Shown: one piece after another, positions 1-8,713 of the stretch | Layout: every line of letters starts with the position of its first letter | Numbering within the stretch: the stretch's first letter is position 1 | From: Alloprevotella sp. | Lineage (GTDB): Bacteria > Bacteroidota > Bacteroidia > Bacteroidales > Muribaculaceae | Assembly (NCBI GenBank): GCA_023663135.1 | Contig: JAMPIE010000007.1 | Span: forward strand, 1-64,000 | Length of the DNA stretch: 64,000 nt | Reading direction: 5' to 3' | Position numbers and translations under genes: made by a program | Notes under the pieces: generated by a model | What the model was told of the DNA's origin: nothing | Databases searched by the model: none | Seen by the model: the letters and a program-made list of their open reading frames with translations, nothing else

Positions 1-22
1 AAAGTAGGTAACCGCCCCCTTC

Positions 23-56
23 AGAGAGCGCCGAGGAATCCTCCCCGGCGCTCTCT
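23..56. terminator. Hairpin terminator of the preceding gene
   Basis: Perfect 11-bp inverted repeat (23-33 with 46-56) around a 12-base loop, followed by a short pyrimidine-rich run. It most likely ends transcription of a gene left of the window. No coding sequence is visible in positions 1-136. Confidence 0.6.
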
Positions 57-86
57 CTATTCATCGATGCAGAATTAGGGATTTGA

Positions 87-118
87 CTTGCAAGTGGAGA
101 GGATTTTTTATAACTTAG
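87..118 (+). promoter_or_regulatory. Candidate promoter for the regulator-like lipoprotein gene
   Basis: CTTG at 87-90, a 20-bp spacer and TAACTTAG at 111-118 approximate the Bacteroidales housekeeping promoter (TTTG, N19-20, TAnnTTTG). The start codon at 137 follows about 18 bases later. Each box has one mismatch. Confidence 0.4.
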
Positions 119-136
119 CGGTGTAATTCTCTACAT

Positions 137-1432
137 ATGCGTCGGTTACTGTTTTTATCATTGGTTTTTGCCTTTTTGCTTGTCGGATGCTTGAGGGCAG
201 GGAGGGATGAGCTCTCGCAGAGGGCCTCTTCAGCGTTGGATAATGCGCTGTGCTCTTTCAGAGAGGGTGCTTCTGAGGTGGCGTTCTCGGAGGCTCTTAC
301 TGCCTTTGACTTCTCTAAGGAGCTGGGCGACACTGTCAATATGATAGCGTCACAGTCTTTGATGGCTGATATCTATGCCTCGCGAAGCGACTTTGACAAC
401 GCTTTCCGTTGCGGCCGAGAGGCTTTGATGTATGCAAAGGCCATGGGGTGTGATAGCCTCCGGTCGTCGTGTTGTCTCTCTATTGCGCGAAATATGCTCT
501 TAGGGTGTAGATACAGGCAGGCGCTTGATTATGTCGACTCGTCGCGGATTGTCGGGGCAGGGGAGGCTGACGTGAGCTCTCTCGCAGTGGAGTGTATCGC
601 TAATATCGCTCTCGGCTACTATAATGTGGGCGACTCTCTTCTGACTGTCGTCAAGGCCTCTCCCTTTGAGGAGATAGATCAATTTGTAGAAATGTGCAGG
701 AGGGCTTCCGGTTCCGGTGAGATCAGTGACAGAGTCCAATCATTGGAGACATACAGAAAGAGACACTTGGCCGCTACATCATTAGCGCGCATCGCCTCCA
801 ATCATCGTCAGCGTCTGAGCGAGGTGGAGCTTCATGAGACGCAGATGCGTGAGTCGCGGACAATGCTTCTGCTTCTCCTTTGCGCCATGGCTCTTATAAT
901 AGTAGTTGTGTCGTCGCTTTACATATCCTCGCGCCTTAAGAGAGACAAGTTGCAAGCGCAGAATCAGCTGCTCCTGTTGGCTAAGGAATATCAATTGATG
1001 AAGCAAGATGTTGACAACCGATCTGACTCTCTTCGTCGTCAATTATGTGATGCCTTCTTGTCGCAGTATGGATGGGTGGAGAGGCTTGCCAATCTTTACA
1101 TGGATTCAAGCCTTGTGCCTTCCGGAAAGGAGAGCTTGTTGTATAAAAAAGTAGAGGCAGAGATTGCCGGTGTCGACGGCTCGTCGTTTGCAGGAGAGAT
1201 ATTGAGTGTCATACAGGGGAGCGACGAGGCGCTCTATCAGGAGATCTCCGGCTATGGCCTGGCCGACTCTGAGCGTGATATGCTGCTCTTTTTGCTGGCC
1301 GGATTCTCTCCGAGGGTCATCAGTTTCCTTACCGGAAAGACTCTCCGCGCCGTCTACAATCTGAAGTCGCGCATCAAAGGCAAGCTCAAAGGAGTTAATG
1401 TCAGTGAACCCATATCAAATTTATTCATATGA
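137..1432 (+). CDS. Membrane-anchored lipoprotein with TPR-like region and C-terminal helix-turn-helix
   Basis: 431 residues. The N-terminus has a lipoprotein-type signal ending LLVGC. The next 200 residues are alpha-helical and TPR-like. A single hydrophobic segment lies near residues 243-264, followed by a charged coiled stretch. The last 45 residues (about 377-420) follow the pattern of a LuxR-type helix-turn-helix (DSERD, then hydrophobic, then VYNLKSRIKGKLKG). Bacteroidales have a family of such one-piece membrane regulators, with a TPR sensor outside and DNA-binding helices inside; that role here is inferred. Its stop overlaps the next start (ATGA), so the small lipoprotein at 1429 is probably translated with it. 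No target gene can be named. Confidence 0.7.
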   Translation: MRRLLFLSLVFAFLLVGCLRAGRDELSQRASSALDNALCSFREGASEVAFSEALTAFDFSKELGDTVNMIASQSLMADIYASRSDFDNAFRCGREALMYAKAMGCDSLRSSCCLSIARNMLLGCRYRQALDYVDSSRIVGAGEADVSSLAVECIANIALGYYNVGDSLLTVVKASPFEEIDQFVEMCRRASGSGEISDRVQSLETYRKRHLAATSLARIASNHRQRLSEVELHETQMRESRTMLLLLLCAMALIIVVVSSLYISSRLKRDKLQAQNQLLLLAKEYQLMKQDVDNRSDSLRRQLCDAFLSQYGWVERLANLYMDSSLVPSGKESLLYKKVEAEIAGVDGSSFAGEILSVIQGSDEALYQEISGYGLADSERDMLLFLLAGFSPRVISFLTGKTLRAVYNLKSRIKGKLKGVNVSEPISNLFI

Positions 1433-1938
1433 AACACATCGATTTGTCTCCTAAAAGTTTACTAATTGCGCTGTCAATCGGTCTGTTGTCAATCGCGGCT
1501 TCCTGTTCATCAGTTGGCTCTGAATATAGCTCGACGGGCGACTTTGACGGAGTATATTACACGCCCCGAGAGGCACAGCATAAGATTGACTCGCTCGTTG
1601 AAAATTTTGAGTATCTCGACTATGATTTCGACCTGTCGCGAAGGGTGTCAACATCAAATACTCGACTTGTCCCAACCTACGAGGTGGTATGCCGTGTGAT
1701 AGCTTATCGTTTCTTCAAGCTCGAGGCCGTTGAGGATGGACGAGTAGTGGTAAAGGGCACTCCCGAGGATATCAATGTCTCTCAACGGGCCTTTGATAGA
1801 ATGATGCATTCGGTCAATCAGAAAAATCAGCTTATACTCCAGCTTGTAAGTGAGGGTTATAGTCGCGACGCAGCCGTCAAGAAGGTTCATTATATCACTC
1901 CGGAGAGTATTGAGAAGGTGATTCGGGTCCTCCCATAG
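1429..1938 (+). CDS. Small lipoprotein, paralogue of the gene at 2614
   Basis: 169 residues. Signal peptide with lipobox SIAASC, then a variable stretch and a well-conserved C-terminal block (about residues 88-165) shared with the protein at 2614-3111. The shared block runs from CRVIAYRFFKLEAVE to YITPESIEKVI. It overlaps the upstream gene by four bases (ATGA), implying coupled expression. I do not recognise a described family. The predicted site is a membrane facing the periplasm or outside. The C-terminal block is helical with many charged residues; no enzyme motif is seen. Confidence 0.6.
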   Translation: MKHIDLSPKSLLIALSIGLLSIAASCSSVGSEYSSTGDFDGVYYTPREAQHKIDSLVENFEYLDYDFDLSRRVSTSNTRLVPTYEVVCRVIAYRFFKLEAVEDGRVVVKGTPEDINVSQRAFDRMMHSVNQKNQLILQLVSEGYSRDAAVKKVHYITPESIEKVIRVLP

Positions 1939-2114
1939 CATATTTTATCGACGAAATCCGCTTATCCTTAAGTGGCTTAAAAACAGAGGATTAGAAAAAG
2001 AGGAAAATCAGTGGGAAATCGATTTGATTTCTCGTTGCTGATAATCAGTGAGTTACAAAGTCGTGTGGGAACTTTATTTGGGGTAAAAATTAAGCAAAAC
2101 AGGCTTCGGGTGGT

Positions 2115-2122
2115 TACTTTTG
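2115..2122 (+). promoter_or_regulatory. Promoter -7 box upstream of the small secreted protein
   Basis: TACTTTTG matches TAnnTTTG. No TTTG box is seen at the expected 19-20 bp upstream. The 229-base gap 1939-2167 is A+T-rich and otherwise featureless. Confidence 0.4.
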
Positions 2123-2167
2123 TGACGACAATCTTATAGCTCCCAACACTTTAATCCCCCCTTGCCT

Positions 2168-2599
2168 ATGAGAATCTTTCTTTTATTTATTGGCCTGATG
2201 ATGGCAGTGGTCAGCGCGTCAGCTCAGGCACACGTCACAATCTTTCCCAATGAAGGATGTGTAGAAGATCACTATGAGGATATGAGTGGATGGAATTATC
2301 CTGCATCATTCAAAAATTATATCAATGCAGGAAAAGCACAGACCCTCTACTTCGTAGCTTTCAATCAATGCTATGGCGCCGATACTTTAATCCTCGATAT
2401 TGTTTGTGAGAATCTTGGTGATAATTTTAAGTACAATGATACTGTATATGTAGAGCCATACCATGAATCATCCCGATTATCATTTATCTCTACCGGTATG
2501 CTAAATGGTTCTTATGAATGGGAAACGGAAGTAACGGTGACTTATCCGGTCGGTTATGACTTTTACACATATTGGATTTATCAACGTTTAGGACTCTAA
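2168..2599 (+). CDS. Small secreted protein of unknown function
   Basis: 143 residues from ATG 2168; a TTG two codons earlier is possible but less likely. A clear signal peptide ends in SASAQA. The mature part has four cysteines, many aromatic residues and alternating polar/hydrophobic runs suggesting a small beta fold. No family is recognised. It lies between two paralogous lipoprotein genes and ends 14 bases before the second, so the two probably share a transcript. The A+T content is higher than in the flanking core genes, consistent with accessory DNA. Confidence 0.55.
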   Translation: MRIFLLFIGLMMAVVSASAQAHVTIFPNEGCVEDHYEDMSGWNYPASFKNYINAGKAQTLYFVAFNQCYGADTLILDIVCENLGDNFKYNDTVYVEPYHESSRLSFISTGMLNGSYEWETEVTVTYPVGYDFYTYWIYQRLGL

Positions 2600-2613
2600 T
2601 AATATATACAACT

Positions 2614-3111
2614 ATGAGATTCAAGAATCTTATAATCGCGATGGCGGCCATGGTGGCAGCCATAGTAGCCACGGGATGCAGCTCGTCGCAAGCTGACGAT
2701 CCTCTTCCTCAGCAGGAAGATTACTGGCAGGTGTTGTCGCGTAGCGATGCGCAAAGCCAGATAGATGAGCTTGTGGCCAACAATACCTACCTCGATTTTG
2801 ACCCAACGGTTCCACCAAATCGCCACTCCAGAGCCGGTAAAAATCAAGTTACCGAAGATCAGGTGATATGTCGTGTGATTGCATATCGTTTCTTCAAGCT
2901 CGAGGCCGTTGAGAATGGACGGGTAGTGGTTAAGGGCACTCCCGAGGACATTAATGTCTCGCAACGGGCCTTTGACCAGATGATGAAGTCGGTCAATCTG
3001 AAAAATCAAGTTATACTTCAACTAATGAGCCAAGGCTATAGTCGCGAAGACGCTATCAAGAAGGTCCATTACATCACCCCTGAGAGCATCGAGAAGGTCA
3101 TTAAGCTCTAA
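2614..3111 (+). CDS. Small lipoprotein, paralogue of the gene at 1429
   Basis: 165 residues from ATG 2614; a longer in-frame reading from 2572 would overlap the previous gene and lacks a signal peptide. The lipobox is IVATGC. From about residue 84 onward it closely follows the lipoprotein at 1429-1938: the nucleotide stretches 1686-1926 and 2861-3105 align without gaps of note and are mostly identical. The N-terminal halves share only the pattern I-D-x-L-V-x-N-x-x-Y-L-D. This points to duplication with later divergence of the exposed N-terminal part. Function unknown. Confidence 0.6.
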   Translation: MRFKNLIIAMAAMVAAIVATGCSSSQADDPLPQQEDYWQVLSRSDAQSQIDELVANNTYLDFDPTVPPNRHSRAGKNQVTEDQVICRVIAYRFFKLEAVENGRVVVKGTPEDINVSQRAFDQMMKSVNLKNQVILQLMSQGYSREDAIKKVHYITPESIEKVIKL

Positions 3112-3144
3112 GGGTCGACGTTAGTATCCTAAATTGTTACCCAT

Positions 3145-3182
3145 CTACACGCATAAGACACCTAAACCTCCTATGCGTGTAG
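3145..3182. terminator. Inverted repeat, likely terminator of the lipoprotein cluster
   Basis: Perfect 11-bp arms (3145-3155 and 3172-3182) around a 16-base loop, 33 bases after the stop at 3111. The following DNA is only moderately T-rich, so termination strength is uncertain. Confidence 0.5.
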
Positions 3183-3204
3183 TTGTGTTAACTTGACATT
3201 ATTA

Positions 3205-3236
3205 TTTGGCGGAAAGTATGTTGGTTTGTACCTTTA
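3205..3236 (+). promoter_or_regulatory. Promoter of the M60-type protease gene
   Basis: TTTG at 3205-3208, a 20-bp spacer and TACCTTTA at 3229-3236; only the last base differs from TAnnTTTG. This would leave a leader of about 70 bases before ATG 3314. Confidence 0.6.
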
Positions 3237-3313
3237 TGGCAAATTTGCGCATAGAGCGTTTTTTTGACTCGGAAATCAATCTGTTACAGTCATAAATTTA
3301 CCAATCACTGCGA

Positions 3314-6300
3314 ATGAAACACTATCTAATCGGTCGATTGTTTCTGACGGTCCTCTTCACCCTCTTTACCGCCTGTGGCCTTTGGGCCGGCGAGATTGAG
3401 GCCGGGAAGGTCTATCAGATTGTCAACGACAATTATAAGTTGGCTATGACCATCAACGGCCCGACGGGCAACGTGACCTGTGTCAAGCCCGATGACAAAA
3501 ACTTTGACCAGCTTTGGGAAGCTGAGCGTGTGGGCTCGGAGAGAGCAAACAAGTGGGCCTTGCGAAACATCACTACTGGAAAGTATCTCGTATCATCGGG
3601 ACGCCAGTCGGGCCCTTGGACCCTCTCCGAAGAGATATTAGACCTCTCCACAATGTCTATCTCGGCAGTGGGCGAGACCGGCAGCGTCACCATCCGCCCC
3701 TCCTCACAGGCCAATTGGGGTATGGGCTTTGCACATTGCGATGCCGGCAAGACTGTCGTATGCTGGGATGCTTCAGCGCCCACTTCTCAGTGGCTGCTCA
3801 ATGAGGTGGCGGTCAATGAGACCGACAAGGCCAATGCTGCGCAGCGCCTCGAGAAGGTCAATCATATCATTTCTGAGGCAGAGACCTACAAGGAGATCCT
3901 TGGTCGAGTGTTTGCCGACAAGGCATGCACCAAGCTCGCCGCCGGATATTCCGATGCCGATGTCAAAGCTCTTCCCGACGTGCTCCAGCAGATGGTGGCC
4001 AAGGTGAAGGCCAATGATTGGTCAGAGACCAACTATAACAACGAGTCCATCAAGTGGGACGATGCCCATGCTCGTCGTTTTCGTGCCCGCGACTACAACG
4101 TCTTCTCACGTGGATGGGAGATTACCGGCCTCACCGGCGTACAGCCCCATACCAACATGAATAATCCCACCGGCATCATGGCTAATGCCTATGACGTGCT
4201 TTTCATCATGGTCGATCAGGCTCCAAAGGAGGATGCATCGCTCTATTTCCGTGCCTTCGCCCACAACACGATGGAAAATGGCTGGGATGGCGACATTGAG
4301 CTCCATGAGGGTCTCAATGTGGTCCCGGTATGGGGCGATGGCAATATGGGCTGGATTTATTACACATGCAAGACCTGGGAGAATGGCGGCGACCGACTCT
4401 CAAAGCCCGCTCATAAGCTCTCAGAGTTTCCCCCCATCAAGATACATATCGAGGGCGGCCTGATTAACTCTTACTGGGATAATAGTCTCGACACGGAGGA
4501 TGACTGGTTTTATTACCGTGAGCGTGCCCAGCACCCTATGTATGACATCCTGACCAAATATAATCACATCCGATTCTTCCTTGACAAGAAGGGCTGGAGC
4601 GTCACCGATGAGCCTGTCCACAACGGTCTTAAGCAGGTGCTTGCCCCGGGCTCTGATCGTTCCATCCTCACCATGGCCAAGACATGGGACGACGTATACC
4701 TTGGTGAAAACTTTGCCATTGGCACCATGAGCGATGAGGATATTGCCACCCTCGGCCGAGGCTACTATGAGCCTGCCGCCGGTGACAAGATTGCACCGCG
4801 CATCAACATGCGTGATTACTACAACAATCGTCACATGGGCATCGAGGCTCAGGATGTGAAAAACCCCAACGGCTCATCTTGGCGCACTTGCTATCCCGCC
4901 GGTAACCCCCGCGGATATACCGACGTGCTCAACGACGACGTGTGGTGTGTCCACCACGAGTATGGCCACATGCTCCAGGGTCCAATGAACCTCGTGGGTC
5001 AGACCGAGACTTCCAACAATGGCCTTGCCAACATTGCCACCATCTGGGGCTCCAACCGCACCACCCGCGCCAACTTTATCGAGCTCACCGCCGACAATTT
5101 CAGCAAAGGCAATCTATACTGCGAGAATGAGCTCTGGAACTGTGTCAGGATGTTTTATCAGCTTTGGCTCTACTATCACGGTGCAGGGTATAACAAGAAA
5201 TTCTTCCCACGCTTCTATGAGCTCCTGCGTCGCGACCCCCTGGTGCATCATCCCACATGGGATGCCGTCCCCACCTCCCAGCTTGAAGATGGTCTCCACC
5301 TGGCCAAGCTGGCCTGCATAGCCGCCGAAGAAGACCTCACCGAGTTCTTTGAGGCATGGGGCTTCCTCCAGCCTTGCGACAAATTCCTTGTGGGCGACTA
5401 CACGAGCCACTATCTCTCCCTCACCCGTGATGAGGCCGACCAGTGGCGTGCCGAGATTGCCGCTCTCGGCCTCCCCAAAAACATCACTCCCCTCTTTATC
5501 GATGAGCGACCCGGCGACACTGAGCGCGTCTCCTACCCAGAGGCTCGTTTTGCCAAGGAAAAGGCCGGCGACGTGGGCGGCTTAGTCCACTTCAAGGCCC
5601 ATTCTAAGGTCACCAAGCCTTATTCCTATACGCTTTCGGGCAATTCCGTGAGCCTCGTCGACGGCGAGGGGGGCATCGGTTTCGTTGTCAGAGACTCCAA
5701 GGGCCGCCTCCTCGGCTTCTCCAATAAGTATAACTTCAACGTAAGCCCCACTACGGCCGCTAAGCTCCTCAGCGGCGAGGCCGAGATATATGCCTTGGGC
5801 GAAGGCCGCGACACTAAGCCCACGCTTTGTGAGAGCACTATGGCCACGGCCTCTCCCGAGCGCCGCGCACAGCTCATCAGCGACCTCATCGAGAGCGCCA
5901 GCGTCTATGTTGACAATATCGACGACGACAGCCGCATCGTGGGACGCATCCGTCCAGAGGTTGCCGGCCACCTGCGCGAGCTCCGCGACGAGGCTCGCTC
6001 CATCATCGATGGTGCTCAAATCGACAAGTATGAGGATATCTTCTCGCGCCTCTCTGCCGAGTATTATGCCGTCGACGGCAATGCCCACAAGCGCTTGTCG
6101 TTTATCCCCGGCTCCACCTATCATCTCACTCTCCGAGGCAACAAAGAGACCTTCAACCGCGCTCTTGCCATCAGCCGCAACAATGTACGCGCCGTTGAGA
6201 ATATCGACCTCTCTGATAAGAAGCAGCATTGGACCTTTGAGCCCGCCGGTGGCGATGATACCTACTTTATACGCAACGTTTCATCCGGCAATTATATCCA

Positions 6301-7435
6301 GGCCATCACGCGCGACGAGGTGGTTGTAACAGGCAAAGAGCCGGTTGCTCTCACCTTGGTGATGAAGGAGGATGGAGCCTATGGAGCCTTCTATTATAAC
6401 ACCGCTAAACAGTCTGTTAACTACAATACCGATGTAAAAGTTATCGGGTGGGATGCCGATAACTGGAACTCGCAATGGCTCATGACTCTCATTGATTCTG
6501 ACCCGTTCTGGGCCAATTGCACTCAGCTCGACGAAGTAATTGAGTTTGCTCAGGACCTCCTCGACGAGGGCGGTAAGGTAGACGATACGCCCATCCCCGT
6601 TGTGGCGCCGCTCGATGCTTCCGAGACTTTCTACTTCTCCAACGCCAAGTGTAAGGACACCACCTACGGCGACCAGTTCACATCCTTTGAGGTGGTGCGT
6701 GACGACAATCCAGCCACGTTCTTCCACTCCGACTATTCCGGTGCCGACTCTGACGATGGCCTCGACCATTACATTGGCATAGATTTGGCCTGCGGCAATG
6801 ACTCCAATGGCACTGTCTTAACCAATTTTGTGCTTTGCTACACTACTCGTGGCGATGGCAATAAAAACGTCGTGGCTCCCACCCACATCCTTATCCAAGG
6901 CTCCAAGGATGGCAAGTCTTGGATTGATCTCAAGGAGATAAGCCAGGGTCTCCCCACAGCCGGCTCTACCGACTATGTCACCGACGACATTTCCGCCCCC
7001 TATCCTGTGCGCTTCATCCGCATGATGGTCAAGGACAATACTTCCGGTCAATCGGCAAAGGGCCACAAATATTTTGTTGTGAGTGAATTCTCTGTGGCTC
7101 GCTCCAACTTCGTCTCAACCCCCTCCGACGACTATCCAGCCGTGACCCCCGAGATGCTCACTGAGGTGTTCCTCGCTGTGAAGAATGCTCGTGCTATCCG
7201 TGCCACTTCTCAGAATGAGGGTGTGATATTCCACACCATGGACACCCTCCGCGCTAAAGCCAATAAGCTGGCAGAGGCTATGGGCCACACTACCGGCATT
7301 GACGAAATTGTGGCCGGACAAGAGTCCACGAGCAGTAGCATGGAGGGCATCTACGACCTTCAGGGTCGCCGTCTCCGCGGTGTCTCCACTCCAGGCATCT
7401 ACATCATCAACGGCCGCAAGACCCTCGTGAGATAA
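3314..7435 (+). CDS. Secreted M60-family (enhancin-like) metalloprotease with discoidin domain
   Basis: 1373 residues with a signal peptide (about 1-25). A ricin-like beta-trefoil-type region covers about 26-165. The peptidase M60 domain covers about 250-620, with zinc motif HEYGH at 548-552 and the downstream glutamate at 565. A second ricin-like segment lies near 920-1040 and an F5/8 type C (discoidin) carbohydrate-binding domain at about 1095-1260. The C-terminal tail (about 1345-1373) has the pattern YDLQGRR...PGIYIINGRK. M60 proteins of gut Bacteroidetes cleave O-glycoproteins such as mucins; that substrate is inferred from the family. The tail resembles C-terminal sorting or anchoring signals. 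The gene stands alone, with its own promoter and terminator. Confidence 0.88.
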   Translation: MKHYLIGRLFLTVLFTLFTACGLWAGEIEAGKVYQIVNDNYKLAMTINGPTGNVTCVKPDDKNFDQLWEAERVGSERANKWALRNITTGKYLVSSGRQSGPWTLSEEILDLSTMSISAVGETGSVTIRPSSQANWGMGFAHCDAGKTVVCWDASAPTSQWLLNEVAVNETDKANAAQRLEKVNHIISEAETYKEILGRVFADKACTKLAAGYSDADVKALPDVLQQMVAKVKANDWSETNYNNESIKWDDAHARRFRARDYNVFSRGWEITGLTGVQPHTNMNNPTGIMANAYDVLFIMVDQAPKEDASLYFRAFAHNTMENGWDGDIELHEGLNVVPVWGDGNMGWIYYTCKTWENGGDRLSKPAHKLSEFPPIKIHIEGGLINSYWDNSLDTEDDWFYYRERAQHPMYDILTKYNHIRFFLDKKGWSVTDEPVHNGLKQVLAPGSDRSILTMAKTWDDVYLGENFAIGTMSDEDIATLGRGYYEPAAGDKIAPRINMRDYYNNRHMGIEAQDVKNPNGSSWRTCYPAGNPRGYTDVLNDDVWCVHHEYGHMLQGPMNLVGQTETSNNGLANIATIWGSNRTTRANFIELTADNFSKGNLYCENELWNCVRMFYQLWLYYHGAGYNKKFFPRFYELLRRDPLVHHPTWDAVPTSQLEDGLHLAKLACIAAEEDLTEFFEAWGFLQPCDKFLVGDYTSHYLSLTRDEADQWRAEIAALGLPKNITPLFIDERPGDTERVSYPEARFAKEKAGDVGGLVHFKAHSKVTKPYSYTLSGNSVSLVDGEGGIGFVVRDSKGRLLGFSNKYNFNVSPTTAAKLLSGEAEIYALGEGRDTKPTLCESTMATASPERRAQLISDLIESASVYVDNIDDDSRIVGRIRPEVAGHLRELRDEARSIIDGAQIDKYEDIFSRLSAEYYAVDGNAHKRLSFIPGSTYHLTLRGNKETFNRALAISRNNVRAVENIDLSDKKQHWTFEPAGGDDTYFIRNVSSGNYIQAITRDEVVVTGKEPVALTLVMKEDGAYGAFYYNTAKQSVNYNTDVKVIGWDADNWNSQWLMTLIDSDPFWANCTQLDEVIEFAQDLLDEGGKVDDTPIPVVAPLDASETFYFSNAKCKDTTYGDQFTSFEVVRDDNPATFFHSDYSGADSDDGLDHYIGIDLACGNDSNGTVLTNFVLCYTTRGDGNKNVVAPTHILIQGSKDGKSWIDLKEISQGLPTAGSTDYVTDDISAPYPVRFIRMMVKDNTSGQSAKGHKYFVVSEFSVARSNFVSTPSDDYPAVTPEMLTEVFLAVKNARAIRATSQNEGVIFHTMDTLRAKANKLAEAMGHTTGIDEIVAGQESTSSSMEGIYDLQGRRLRGVSTPGIYIINGRKTLVR

Positions 7436-7462
7436 TCCTTCTCTCGTAATAATTTTCCTAAA

Positions 7463-7495
7463 GGCCTCGTGACGCTCTTGTCGCGAGGTCTTTTT
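7463..7495 (+). terminator. Rho-independent terminator after the M60 protease
   Basis: A GGCCTCGTGAC arm pairs (with G-U allowed) with GTCGCGAGGTC, followed directly by TTTTT at 7491-7495, 28 bases after the stop. Confidence 0.75.
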
Positions 7496-7568
7496 ATGCA
7501 ATTTTTTGAGGAGAAAGACAACAAAGATGGAATGCCATCCGTTATATATTCCGGTATCCCTTCAAAAA

Positions 7569-8276
7569 ATGCAAAAAATGAAAAGTTACATTTCTGCTCT
7601 CTTGGTGGCTCTGGGTCTCTTGGCCCTCGGCCTGAGTGTCCGCTCCGGTCTTAAGTCCTTTACCGACAATACGCGCACTGTCGACGTCCGCGGCTTGGCC
7701 GAGCGCGAGGTGCCCGCCAATCATGTCACCTGGCCTATCGTGTTTAAGCTCACCGGCAACGATCTCCCGGCTGTCTACTCCAACGTCAATTCCACTAATG
7801 CTGCTGTGGTGAAGTTTCTTAAAGACAATGGCTTGGCCGATAATGAAATCTCGGTAGGCGCGCCTAAGATGGACGATAATAGCGAGAGCTACAACTATAA
7901 GCCGGGCATTACTCCCCGCTATTCCATCACCTCGATTGTGACCGTTAGCTCCGACCAGGTCGACAAGGTGAGAGGCCTCATTCTTCGCCAAGGCGACCTC
8001 CTCTCGATGGGCATCCCCGTGCAGGCTCAGGATTATTCCAATTCCATCTCTTATGACTTCACCGGGCTCAACGACATCAAGCCCGAGATGATTGCCGAGG
8101 CCACTCGCAATGCTCGCGAGGCTGCGGTGAAGTTTGCCGAAGATTCCGGCTCAGGTATCGGCAAGATCAAGAGTGCGCGTCAGGGACAGTTCTCAATCGA
8201 AAATCGCGATGAATATACCCCCTATATCAAGACCGTCCGCGTCGTCACTTCTCTTACCTATTACATCGACAACTAA
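7569..8276 (+). CDS. SIMPL-domain (DUF541) exported protein
   Basis: 235 residues from ATG 7569 (ATG 7578 also possible); upstream in-frame codons run into the terminator zone and lack signal character. An N-terminal hydrophobic segment (signal anchor) is followed by a SIMPL domain, recognisable from VDVRGLAEREVPANHVTW near the start and from the regular predicted alpha/beta pattern. SIMPL proteins are periplasmic or membrane-anchored, and their biochemical role is poorly defined. The stop overlaps the convergent dtd stop by four bases. Confidence 0.8.
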   Translation: MQKMKSYISALLVALGLLALGLSVRSGLKSFTDNTRTVDVRGLAEREVPANHVTWPIVFKLTGNDLPAVYSNVNSTNAAVVKFLKDNGLADNEISVGAPKMDDNSESYNYKPGITPRYSITSIVTVSSDQVDKVRGLILRQGDLLSMGIPVQAQDYSNSISYDFTGLNDIKPEMIAEATRNAREAAVKFAEDSGSGIGKIKSARQGQFSIENRDEYTPYIKTVRVVTSLTYYIDN

Positions 8277-8713
8277 AGCTCAAGTACTATTGTCACAGGG
8301 CCGTCGTTGACCAGGGCCACTTGCATATCGGCACCAAAACGACCGGTGGGCACGTGACGTCCTGTGATGCGCCTAAGCTCGTCGACATAAAGATTATAGA
8401 GCTCGGTGGCGAGCTCGTGGCCGGCCGCGCGTATATAGCTCGGCCGGTTTCCTTTTGTGGCGTCGGCCAAGAGTGTGAATTGACTGACGGCAAGGATGTC
8501 GCCTCCTATGTCGGTCACGGAGAGATTCATCACACCCCGTTCGTCGGGGAAGAGACGCATGGCGGCGGTCTTCGCGGCCATCTTACGAGCCTGGGCGGAG
8601 GTGTCGCCGGTGGCGATGCCCACGAGCACCATGAGCCCACGGCCTATAGTGCCCACTATCTCACCGCCGATGGTTACGGAGGCTTCCGTGACGCGCTGGA
8701 TCACTATCTTCAT
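8273..8713 (-). CDS. dtd: D-aminoacyl-tRNA deacylase
   Basis: 146 residues, the usual length for Dtd. It hydrolyses D-amino acids (and glycine mischarged on tRNA-Ala) from tRNA in the cytoplasm. The diagnostic motifs SQFTLLAD (mid-protein) and the C-terminal N-x-GPVT (NDGPVTI) are present, as is the start pattern [13 protein letters not shown]. It overlaps the queC stop by four bases and is the last gene of a cysS-queF-queC-dtd run. Its stop also overlaps the convergent SIMPL gene, so there is no room for a terminator inside the gap. Confidence 0.95.
   Translation of the reverse strand: MKIVIQRVTEASVTIGGEIVGTIGRGLMVLVGIATGDTSAQARKMAAKTAAMRLFPDERGVMNLSVTDIGGDILAVSQFTLLADATKGNRPSYIRAAGHELATELYNLYVDELRRITGRHVPTGRFGADMQVALVNDGPVTIVLEL

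Noticed and set aside
2077..2122. Full promoter using TTTG at 2077 and TACTTTTG at 2115
   Set aside because: The 34-bp spacing is far outside the 19-20 bp expected; only the -7 box is listed.
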